Under the pieces are notes generated by a model. The model saw only the letters and a program-made list of their open reading frames with translations, ran no database searches and had not been told where the DNA came from. The position numbers and the translations under genes are program-made. This document shows positions 13,257-26,649 of a DNA stretch of 64,000 bases, one piece after another (positions within the stretch are counted from its first letter, which is position 1; every line of letters starts with the position of its first letter). The DNA is taken from assembly GCF_964340395.1 (NCBI RefSeq), contig NC_135569.1:14195519-14259518 (forward strand). The letters are read 5' to 3'. Source of the stretch: Glandiceps talaboti. Lineage: Eukaryota > Hemichordata > Enteropneusta > Spengelidae.

Positions 13257-13332
13257 AAATTGTCTATGGCTGTCTGTCCGCCCGTTAGCCTGTCTGTGTG
13301 ACTAACAGACTGACTGACAGGATGACTGACAG

Positions 13333-13722
<390 letters not shown>

Positions 13723-13759
13723 TGTGGCGGGTGGACCGGTGTAGTTTAGTGCCAATCAC

Positions 13760-14385
13760 ACACAATAGGAGGCCCATAAACCCTATGTCATGGTCTAAGA
13801 ACCAATATCGTCACGTGATAATGTTAAGTTAGACGATTACACAGACACGGCGTGGCGTTGTTGTTGTTAGATCTTGGAGATACCTACGAGGTAAAAACAA
13901 AAGAATTACTCTTTTTTTTAAACTGCAAAATAAAAGTATTGAGCATGCAGTTATACACTTGTAATGATGATTGTTCATTATGACGTGAAAAACAAAACAC
14001 AATCATGATTAATTGGTGCTACATGCGTCTAATCTGATCTGATACACTCATTAATTATAACTGTAAATAATAGCTTACACTGTGAGAGCGCCAACAATGA
14101 TAATTTACAGTTTCATCAGAACTTTTGGGTTTTTTTATTTTTCAACTTCATTTAATTAAATATGAATATGCTATTTCTATATTGTGCATTTTTTTAAATC
14201 TAAAATAAAATGAAACATGAATGTACGCTTTATATATGTATATATATTCTTTCAGTTAAATCGGGGTAAACTGAAATATATAAATATTCAATTAAGTTTC
14301 ATACCGTTATTGATTTTTAGTATTCGTTAAAAGGGAATTATTTGTGCATGCAATTATACATAATTATTTATGTTATCTTACCCAG
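13760..14385. other. No feature seen
   Basis: AT-rich DNA without a convincing frame, RNA gene or element end. Confidence 0.4.
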
Positions 14386-14391
14386 CATACA

Positions 14392-14473
14392 TCTTGGCTC
14401 CATCATCCTTCATCATCACTCCGATAGTCACATCTGCGCTGAGCCAAACCCACAGTAAAGTTGGTTTGGAAAT
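14392..14473 (-). CDS. Candidate exon of the unrecognised minus-strand gene
   Basis: An 82-nt stretch has an acceptor-like TTGTAG| upstream and a GG|GTAAGAT donor downstream. Read from phase 0 it is fully open (VWLSADVTIGVMMKDDG and following). Joined in the phase left by the exon at 15357-15579 it would instead meet a TGA near its end. It could be the next exon, the last exon or a chance match. The reading frame is unresolved. Confidence 0.3.
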
Positions 14474-15020
14474 CTACAATGGTGAAATTTTGCGTGTCAC
14501 TAAAGTTCGTGCAAATGTTGATTTATATATTAAATAACTGGATTAGTGATGTTAGTTTAGTCTTCTCTTTGTTACCTATATAACTGTTGATTCATGGCGT
14601 GTTAAAGTTATTGTTTAACTAGAATAGCGCAATACTTCTTAACCTGTTTATTTTAATATAAGCATTATTACTGTTATTCATTACTTCGTACCTGTAACAG
14701 CATTTAGATTCATGCAAGAGGGTAAAATAGAAGAAGGTCGACCAATCTGATTAAATTCCAATGTAGTGTATCATACATGTAGTGTATTTGTAACAGGTGC
14801 TCATAAAAAAACCAAATTACAGTAAACGTAACAGCCAAAAAGAAACTGTGCCGTGTACACTACATCCTAAGGTGTCGACCAAGAAATCGAGTGGTTATTA
14901 GTAAAACCTAGGTGTAGAATTCTATTGCAGGTACTGATAATTGTCAGGGGAGAATTTCGAAAAATTGTTATATGAGTACAAGCATTACAATTCCATGAAT
15001 AGCCCATTAATCACCCAAAA

Positions 15021-15122
15021 TGTCTGTCTGTCTGTCTGTCTGTCTGTATGTATGTATGTATGTATGTATGTATGTATGTATGTATGTATGTATGTATGTA
15101 TGTATGTATGAATGTATGTATG

Positions 15123-15151
<29 letters not shown>
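15021..15151 (+). repeat. (TCTG)n-(TATG)n microsatellite
   Basis: TCTG repeats pass into a long TATG array. No coding potential. Confidence 0.95.
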
Positions 15152-15155
<4 letters not shown>

Positions 15156-15356
15156 GTGTGTGTGGAGTGTGAGTGCATTAGTAATTGAGTCTGTGTATGT
15201 ATACTTGGGTAGAAATATAACTATATTAACGTATCATATTTCGTTTTACTCGTAAATAACAATAGTCAGCAATATTATCAACCTAGTCTTTTTCAATTGT
15301 GTCGTGTACCTAACAACAAGGAAACCAAGCTTCTTTCCCTTTCTGAGGCCACTCAC

Positions 15357-15579
15357 CTGCTGGCAAGTCAAAGTTAAACGTATAATTTCCATTATACTAG
15401 ATTTCATGTTCTGGAACGAACGCATCAAACGATGTGCCATTTATCTTGACAGTCGCCGTGTATATCCACTCACTGGTATTTCTACGGCTGTTCTGGTAGT
15501 ACACCTTAACAGTTGTGTTTGCCAGAATGTGTGCTGTGCCAACAAAATTAAGTTGTAGAGCAGCAAATGGTTGTGAGAC
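15357..15579 (-). pseudogene. Exon of an unrecognised extracellular-type protein with an in-frame stop
   Basis: On the minus strand the acceptor TTTCAG| precedes 15579 and the donor GCAG|GTGAGT follows 15357. The 60 codons after the acceptor read as a beta-rich, N-glycosylated domain (sites NTT, NTS, NGT). A TAG at 15397-15399 is followed by 13 more open codons that look like the same protein (YNGNYTFNFDLPAG) right up to a strong donor. Either this is the true C-terminus or a nonsense codon has entered a coding exon. The splice phase agrees with the exon at 16216-16337, which ends in phase 0. The family is not recognised. Confidence 0.5.
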
Positions 15580-16215
15580 CTGAAACATGGTAAAATATAA
15601 TATAAGCATAGACGTTAAAGTAGACGGTGGTGTTATCGTATATAGCTGCATTTATTTATGTCTACATACCTAGAACAGTCATTTTCACCAGTCCTGCATT
15701 GAACGACATCTCTAAAAATAGAGTTTAAAAAATTCGCAAATTTGAGAAACTAAGTTGGGAATGCCATCTCTTTAATCCCGAACTTGCCAAAGTTATTGCT
15801 CAGGTTATTGTTTCAAGGGGTGTGAGCGCCTCGATGTATAGAAGGTATTTTAGCCCCATTTCAAATTGTATAATTCTATTTTAGAGAGATTGTGTTACGT
15901 AGAATTAGTGAAAAATGTATAGGTCCTTCAAGCATAGTGAACTGCAGCTATTAGAATAAACCAGCCATGCCTTTGTTCTCCAATGAAAGTAGCTATTTCG
16001 ACGATAAACGTCGTGCTGTTAAACGTGTTTGATAATACAGAACCGATATATGATGCAGTCGCTTATTATCTTCATTTAGAACGACACAATCTTCCCTTGA
16101 ACGTGTTCAGCTTGGCTTGCATACAGTAAAAACATGTCATCTTATTAACAGCATATGTCATGGCGAATTGGATGTTATTACTACCACTATAGTGTACTGT
16201 TATCAAAATATTTAC

Positions 16216-16337
16216 CTGTCTACTCCAGGTATAATTCTTCCAATCGTCACAGATGGTCGCTATCACATTTTCACCGAGGTAACTTCCAGGCGACTGCCTA
16301 CCTAACCATACTTCAATATCTTCCTTCGTGTCAGTTA
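16216..16337 (-). CDS. Exon of the same unrecognised minus-strand gene
   Basis: This 122-nt exon has acceptor CTTTTACAG| and donor AGACAG|GTAAAT. After two bases that complete a codon it gives 40 open codons containing IEVWLGRQSPGSYLGEN and ICDDWKNYTW. It ends in phase 0, matching the start of the exon at 15357-15579. An acidic and aromatic composition and an N-glycosylation site suggest a secreted or extracellular beta-sandwich domain. This is inference, and no family is named. Upstream exons were not found with confidence between 16.4 and 19.3 kb. Confidence 0.5.
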
Positions 16338-16409
16338 CTGTAAAAGCAAGGTAACCAATTATCGTAACTTCGTGTATAATTGTCTCACTGATCCGGTCAG
16401 AGTACATGT

Positions 16410-18470
<2,061 letters not shown>

Positions 18471-19488
18471 AAATGCTATGTTAAACGGGTTAAAAGGATC
18501 TCAGAACGTGAAAAGTGACCCGGGTCCCAGACACAACCTCGAACTTGTGAGCTTTCATGTTTGGATCTTATTAGCACAGCAGAAATCCAGAACTCTCCTA
18601 GACCAGATGGGTATACTAATAACATTGTCAGGACTTAGGTCAACAGCCTTACACCACTACATTATCGTAATAGCTTACACACTGTTCACTCTTTGACTCC
18701 GACCATGTCAGACCCACTCCTCTCCTCACATCATGAATAACAATTGATTCACTACTGTAACATGGCCGTCAGCAGCAATTTAACTGACATGTCCAATTGT
18801 AACAGTGCAACTGTGGCAGTAATGGAATGCAGCTGCATTGGGATAAGAGTGGTAGTAGCGATGGGATTCTGAATCACAAAATAAAACAAAAAGATATATA
18901 GTACAATGTCAAAGTAATATGTGATTCTCCCTAATTCCATTTTCTAAAATATGGCCTGCCCCGAGAACTGATTTATAAAATGTGTCCCACCCCTTTCAAA
19001 AACCCCTTGTAATTACTTGTGTTAATCTAACGCGGCCTTTACTTGAAATCTGCACTACATCTAATTAACTAACATTATTCTTACAAAATGTGTGTAATCA
19101 TTAAAGTGGTGACAAAAGCCGCAAGTTGCCATGCCATTCTTGTCGTCACAGTAATCTTTGGGGAACAACCCCTTTCAAGTTTATAATCTAATAAGCTTAG
19201 GAGCCACACTTGCAAAAAGACGATAACAAATATAAATTGTATCATAAAGATTGTATTGGACGACATTCCTTGACTATTATTTCACATAAGGTACTTAATT
19301 ATAGATAATAGAAATACTGTGCATGTCTACCTATATAATAAAGTAGCAATCGGACATCACAAAGGTCAAATATACTGCGAATCAACATAATAGACGGGGC
19401 GTTTCTTTTATTCACACTTAAATATGTATTTGCAATATATTCAAACAATGACTTAATAGCCATAGGCTCATGGTGATGGTCAGGGTAC

Positions 19489-19492
<4 letters not shown>

Positions 19493-19560
<68 letters not shown>
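19493..19560 (+). repeat. (TA)n tract 5' of the hammerhead hairpin
   Basis: A pure TA run of nearly 70 bp. A matching run lies at 19741-19812 on the other side of the hairpin. Confidence 0.95.
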
Positions 19561-19563
<3 letters not shown>

Positions 19564-19620
19564 GACTGGATGTAGATAAAACCACATAAAAGTGCTCAAT
19601 ACGGGTAGTAGAGCGAATTA

Positions 19621-19738
19621 TATACAGGTTTTGAAAATTTGAACCAAATTATATTACCCCTGATGAGTGAGGAATGCGCACCTCACGAAACAGTTCTGTA
19701 GGGTCTATAGCATATAATTTGGTTCAAATTTTCAAAAC

Positions 19739-19745
<7 letters not shown>
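19621..19745 (+). ncRNA. Type I hammerhead ribozyme motif in a perfect hairpin
   Basis: Arms 19621-19654 and 19712-19745 are perfect 34-bp reverse complements and form an extended stem I. Inside, ACCC (19656-19659) pairs with GGGT (19701-19704). The core CTGATGA is at 19660-19666. Stem II is GTGAGG/CCTCAC (19667-19672/19681-19686) with loop AATGCGCA, followed by GAAA (19687-19690). Stem III is short, A-C-A-(G) with (C)-T-G-T, and predicted cleavage is after A19700 (a GUA triplet). All invariant core bases are present. An internal loop in stem I and a short stem III are features known from hammerheads of Penelope-like elements and other retroelements. It lies on the coding strand of the PIDD-like gene, about 106 bp upstream of its first coding exon. 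Confidence 0.85.

Positions 19746-19812
<67 letters not shown>
19741..19812 (+). repeat. (TA)n tract 3' of the hammerhead hairpin
   Basis: TA repeat that continues from the right hairpin arm and ends 38 bp before the acceptor of the first coding exon of the PIDD-like gene. Confidence 0.95.
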
Positions 19813-19814
<2 letters not shown>

Positions 19815-19850
19815 TTTTAAAGTGAATTTGTTTCAACATTATATCTACAG

Positions 19851-22800
19851 ATGGATGCACATGACCTCTGCTACTCTGATGATAACAAACTTGACCTGAG
19901 TAACCAAAATTTGACAAATGTCCCAAGTGCAGCATGTACATTTATAAACTTGACGGCTTTGAACTTACAGAGCAATATATTGAGTTCTTTGCCGCATGAG
20001 ATCGTGGAACTTCGACACTTACAGGAGCTCAATCTATCGGACAATAAGTTCAAAACCATCCCCAAACCTGTTTTGAAACTCGTGTCATTAACATCGCTAA
20101 GCATCAGTAATAATCTGTTGGTGACAGTTCCGAAGGATCTTGGCAAACTTATTAAGCTTAGACAAATTGCCTTTGCAAACAATCAATTCGAAGCTGTACC
20201 CGAGCCACTATTTGCCCTGCATGAGCTTCATCGCATCGACTTGAGTGGTAATGATATAGTAAAGGTCCCAAGTAAGATAAGTAATTGGTCAAAATTAATT
20301 GTGATCACCTTGAGCAATAACAAAATTACGAAAATCACCCCCAAGTTACTACATTTAAAGAAGCTTCGTGTACTTTCTATGTCAGATAACTTGTTAACCA
20401 AGATTCCTAAAGAGATCCGGTTGCAACAATCCCTACAGAAACTCACTGTGTCAAAAAATAAACTTACCGAGCTTCCCAAGGAGCTATTTGAGTGTCGTCA
20501 GTTAACTCATTTGCATATGCAAGAAAACAAATTAGCTGTTCTCCCACCTGCAATATGTCAGTTAGAGAACCTGGTATGTCTGACTGTAAACAACAACAAC
20601 ATCCGGCAAGTACCACCGGAGTTGTTCACTCTGAGTCGCCTTTATCGCCTGCATCCGGCCGAAAATATGTTGGCTTCATTCCCAAAGACCGTATCACCTG
20701 GCCTTGGTAGCCTAGCAGGATTGGTCAGCCTGTCTCTCCAGAGCTGTGGAATGGATGAAATACCAAATGATTCTTGACATGAAAGGCAACCACTTTACAT
20801 CGATTCCAGCTGAACTTGGTCAACTTCAGAAGCTGGTAAAGTTAAGCCTGGAGAGAAATATGCTGCGAGAGATTCCTAAGGAGATTGGTAAGATTACAAT
20901 CACGTTTAAAATGAATGTCTTCCGTAAGGGCAACGTCTTTAGATTATCGTTCCTAAACAAAATAGTTATAGCTATCATATATATATATATATGGCATATG
21001 GCTTAATTGGCAAATAGGTATGTCAAACTGAACTGTAGGAAGTCTGAAGTTATTGGTATCTCGTTTCAGGGATATAAACTTTACTATTGCAACTTGGTCA
21101 TTAGCTGAAATTTTCCCACAACCATCTATTTAAATACTACCCGCCGAAATATTACACAGTGTTGTTGTAGAAAGTAACAACACTACATCCTCTTTGTCCT
21201 ACATTATCGGCCTGCAGAAGGCATTTCAAATCCAATTATTTCAAGTTCCTCTTTATATAGTGGGTAACGTCAAGGTATGAGTTTATTGATTTCGCTTCAC
21301 TTTTTGCCATAGCGAAGGGGTCACGTGAAAAACACGTTACAATGCACATTATACCAGGGGTAGAAAGGCAGTGGAGTATGACAGTTACCAGATCATACAA
21401 TTAATTTGTAGGTGAGGTTTCTACCAAGTAGGGGAAAACGCTTGTCAGGACTTACTAATAAATAGCTAGATAATTTAGGACTACTCAATGACAATCTAAT
21501 ATACTGTTAAATATGTCTACACTTACCAATGGCGACGCACTAACTGCTCAAGCTTCGATACTTACTCAAGGCCTAGCCTGGTCGCAATGGTATGGTCGAG
21601 GTCTGCCTATCACGTGCTAAATATAGGGTGGTTACACATACAGGCCTGGCAATTAATTCCAACATTTCATTACACAATACCCAGCAGCTTTGATTTAAAA
21701 TTTGCCTAATTACTGAACATAATTAATAGTCTAGCTTAATAGAACATGCAATGTAATTGACTGATTACAATTAAACATTACATCAGTAAATTACATCAAT
21801 GCATGTACCATATTATATAAAATATGAAGTATACAGTCTTAAAGTGGCCATACGGTCTAGAATTTTTTTATTTATTTTTCATTTTTAATTTACAACACAG
21901 TTTTATCATGGCTTCCTCCTTGAAAAATCAAGGGAAATACGATTGACCAATTCTGTGTTTGTAACTCAATACATTCCAAAAAGCTAAAAGTGCTGAACAA
22001 GTTTCTAATTGTACATACAATAACATCTATGTTGTTACACATTGATTTTTCAAGTAGGTAGTAATGATAAACTTGTTTCAGATATTCAAAATTCAAAACC
22101 AATACCAAATCCTCGTCCTCACGGCCATATTTTGACATGCCTCATAATATATTTCGTTAGAATGTGTATAAAAATTGATTTCCTTCTGCTCAGATAATGG
22201 TAGCTCATGCAAATAAAATGTAGCAATGTTGAACCAGGAGATCTAGACGTTTTGTTTTATGATAGCTGGCTTACAGTGTATCATAGTATCAGGATACAAT
22301 ATAATGTGTAATAACTCACAAAGTTTCAACATTGTTTGGTATTATTTTGTAAATGATTTCAACATCTTTAGGTAAACTGGTCAAATTGCTAAAATTATTT
22401 CTTGGTGGAAACCGTTTGATGTCACTGCCGAGTCAAATTCAACATCTTAGTGAGTTACGCGTACTCAGACTCGTCGACAACAAGTTCCGAGAATTTCCCC
22501 TCGAAATCTGCCGCATCAATGGACTGACGAATCTGTGCATCAGCCAGAATCAGCTGCACAACCTACCAATAGAGATTGGAGAACTTAAGAATTTAGTTGA
22601 GCTGGATATAAGCAACAACAAAATACAGGATAGGTATCTTGAAAATCTTCGCCCCTTGACGGTTTTGAAGAGGTTGGACGTCAGTAACAATGGCGTGGAG
22701 TATCTGCCAGCATGGTTAATGATAGAAATGACAGCACTAAAAGACGTGGTAGTTGATAACAATCCAATGGTGGAACCATCAGGAGACGTATGTCAACAAG

Positions 22801-25800
22801 GTATAGAGGCGATAAGAAAGTTTCAGACAGACCTGATGAAAGATTTCAGTCCGCTATCGAATAACTTGGGTAAGTCTTAGACTACTTCTAAATGTCACCA
22901 GTTTATGTGTAAATGTCCCATCAATTTACTTATGTTATCTTAACTCGGTAAGTTCACTCAGCCATGTCATATAGAGTTAAAGTCCAATCAAGGAATGTTT
23001 ACACAATCGATAACGAAATGGCCAGTTTGAAAACTAAGTTGGCAGGTTATTTGCCACGTCCGTTGATTTACCTATTGCAAGGTCGAAGGTTAAAAACACA
23101 TGTGTCATTTCAATGACGATCCGAAAAATACTAAGTTAAACAGCGTAGAAGATACGTCTATCAAAATATATTCGGTATTTGAATTATACATATTTGGATT
23201 TACATCATGGCTATGGATACTAGTAATGTAGATTCAAATTAACATGGACTTTTAAAAACATCTGGTTATGGAGTCATTTCTTGATTGCCAAGCAACGTCA
23301 AATTGAAACTCCTTTTAACCTTAATTTTTCTAGCAGTTGTACACTATTACCTCATGGTGCTTAGCAGACACGAATATGTATTAGATGACCAATGCAGATT
23401 CATCACTTTATTTATCTGAAGGTAATAAGCACTTAGGAGTCAGGAAAACATTATTGTCCATCTAATTAATAGTTTTCTCCTTAGACCCATGAAGACACAA
23501 TATAACACTGCTAGAATAAAGGTGGAAAATTGTTTTAATTTGTGTTTACCAGCAAGCAAGCTAAATTTACGCATGATCTGAAATGATTTCATAACTTGAC
23601 TTTCTAAAATACAAAGTGTATGAAAATACCTTTATTTCCTGGACTGGTGTCCCTTTAAGAGAAGTACAAATTTCCATTTACAACTTTGTCGACACACGAC
23701 AGTAGTAATGTTCTAAAGTCTCATATTCTCGGGATAGAGTTTTTGTAGAAAATTATCAGATATAGGTTCAATATTAATACAATTTGTCACATCTATAATA
23801 TCATGAATTATTTTGTTTCTTCTTGATGTTATGATATCTATGGATTCGTCCATCACATTTTTTGAAACACTATTAAGCTTATCTGTAGTAGAGCTAATTA
23901 AATTTGTTAATATAATATGAGTAATCTGTTATTTTTTGCAGGTGGTGCTGATCGATATAGCAAGTGGGGTTGTTTTCTTGATGAGGACCAAGCGGTGAGT
24001 TAAATTGGTCATATGGATCATTCGGTATTTATTTTGGAAAAACAATTGAAACAAAATATGCCAACTCTAAGTTTGTAACTCACAAAATTGTAAAATATTA
24101 ATAAAGTGTGCACAATGTTTGTTATTCAAGCTGTTTGCAATGTACTGAGTTACAAACACAGACTTTGCCAATTTTGTTTACTATTGATTTTCCAAGTAGG
24201 AAGCTGTGATGAAATTTGTTTAATTAAATATCCAAAATGTATAGCCAATTCTCATCTATATGGCATGATTGCTTAATTGTTGATATTCAAAGCAGTGAAA
24301 TGCCTGACTTGTTTTATATACAAACCAAACAATGTTTGGCTCGCTTGTTTCAATAGATACATTTTAATGGAATAAGCTGTTAAGGTTCATGCTCAAGTCA
24401 AAATTAAGAAGCAAGTGCAGTTCGAGTTTGAAAAGTATAGATTTGCAGTTTAGAACACATTGTGTTTACGACAAAAACTGTATTTTGGATTGCTAGCTAA
24501 AGATATAGATATCACTTCATAGAGAAAAAGTAGCACACATGCCAACCTTTGGAATCAATGTATAGTTTGACAGACATAACAGGGTTGCTTTACTACTGTA
24601 ACCGTGATTACTGACAAAAGTCATCCTGTCCACCTTTCCGTCACGTAGGGCCAGCATCCATTGCCTTCGAACTTCTATATAGAAATCACACCTTCATCTG
24701 TTAAACAAATGACGTTGCTTGAAGCATTTGCAATCGATGATGACGGATACAAACCACAACTACATCGATTGGATCGACAGGAATCAGACGTTATCGGCTT
24801 CAAACCTCACACCTATACATTTAGTAAAACCGTTATCCTCGGATGTAAATTTACTACTGTTGATTCATCACGGAACCTTACTATAATGCAGAGCGTTGAT
24901 AGAGAAAACTGGAAGGAGCTGGACACAAAAACAGTCAGTATTATTGTTACATGATACTATATGTCATTAATACATGCTTAAGATATTATTCTTGGTGCTT
25001 CTTATATGACTTCTGGTTACTCAAATATCACTGACTGAAAATAAAGCCTAAACTGGTTCCATAAAATCCTACTACCATAGCTACATTTATCGTCTGGCTC
25101 ATGAAAAAACCTTATTTCATTAAAAATCATATATTTATTTTACACGGATCACAATAAAATACAAAGTATTTAATCACTCATGTATTTGAATAAATTTATT
25201 GAAGAATATGCATACAAACAGAACCGTCATTACTCATCATACCTTACTTCATTATGTTTATTTTAGTTAACATAATTTAAAAAAAGTATTTATCACAAAG
25301 GTTGGTATTGTTTGTTGCCTTTCTTCTGCAGGTGGACAGTTGTCTGTGTACTTATATAAGAAGACCCGTTGGTTTGTTTGTTGTAATATCTCGACCTCAG
25401 ATTCAGAAACTAGATTTGAACACATCTGGGTGTACATTTACCGTTGACAAAACCGCAATCACCATTGACGTACCTCCAAATGCCATAGACGAAGGCAAGG
25501 CTTCAGTTGATGTGAGTAGCCCCTCTTAAATTGAATGACACCCTTTCAACCAGTCCTACATTTTTCTTAATAGTATCAATTAATATAGGGGTACCATTAA
25601 AATGTAGAATTAAGCATGATTAGAGTTTTCCTTTCATGGGTGGCGTGTATATTTCTGAGTACAATTTGGATCAGTTCTGTATAATTAAGGATTTTCTTCT
25701 TGGTATCTTGACCTCTTATCAATTCTTCTGAATATAATAAGTCTGATGCAATAAGCAAGCATGGTGATAAATTCCACTATTGTCAAATATCTACCCCTCT

Positions 25801-26501
25801 CCAAACAATAGGTACAAAACATAGATCCAGATATATCGTACGGGCAGGATGCCATCGACACTTCCATCACCTTTAGTCCAGTTGTGAATATCAGAAATGA
25901 GGAGTGCGAAACAGGAATCGCTGCTGAATTCAGAAAACCAATCAGCATTACACTGCCACTCCCGCCTCCCCTTCACATACAGACCCAATTAGACAAAGAA
26001 GATGGCAATGGGGACATACGGATAATGCTGAATGAAAAAGGTGATGATTGGAATGATATTACAGATAAAACATCATCAACAATCAATCCTAAAGCTGGAA
26101 TGGTTTCATTCCACAGCAAAGTGTTTGGCAGGTAAGTATTGGACTTCTTATTTACTGCCTTCATTTTACCAGTATATAGACATTGAAACATCAAATGACT
26201 AAGAGATGATGGTAACTATGATGTCATCTGGTGCAAGCGTTTCCTCTAACTCGTTGAAGGATATCCAAAAATTAACGCCAAATGGCGGAACATGCAAGTG
26301 TATTAGGCTTCTTTATTGGATTAGTTACTAGCTAAGGGTGCTATTTTATCATCTAAACTCGCATGTAAGTCAACTTGAATACGTTACTAAGTCTACAGTA
26401 AGTCGACAGCAGTCATCAATACAAGTGTTTTAAAGGCAGAAATATATCTGGTGGATCTTTCTTTAATATGCATATGGTCTGTCTGTCTGTCTAGATAGAT
26501 G

Positions 26502-26561
<60 letters not shown>

Positions 26562-26571
26562 GTCAGACAGT

Positions 26572-26649
<78 letters not shown>

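Noticed and set aside
18752-18940. Minus-strand frame after an acceptor-like TGTGATTCAG
   Set aside because: Two competing phases are possible, neither ends in a clear donor, and no link to the neighbouring exons could be shown.
19081-19266. Minus-strand frame with a hydrophobic N-terminus and a TTTT|GTAAGA donor, possible first exon of the 14-16 kb gene
   Set aside because: The hydrophobic segment could be a signal peptide, but phase and a following exon could not be matched with confidence over nearly 3 kb.
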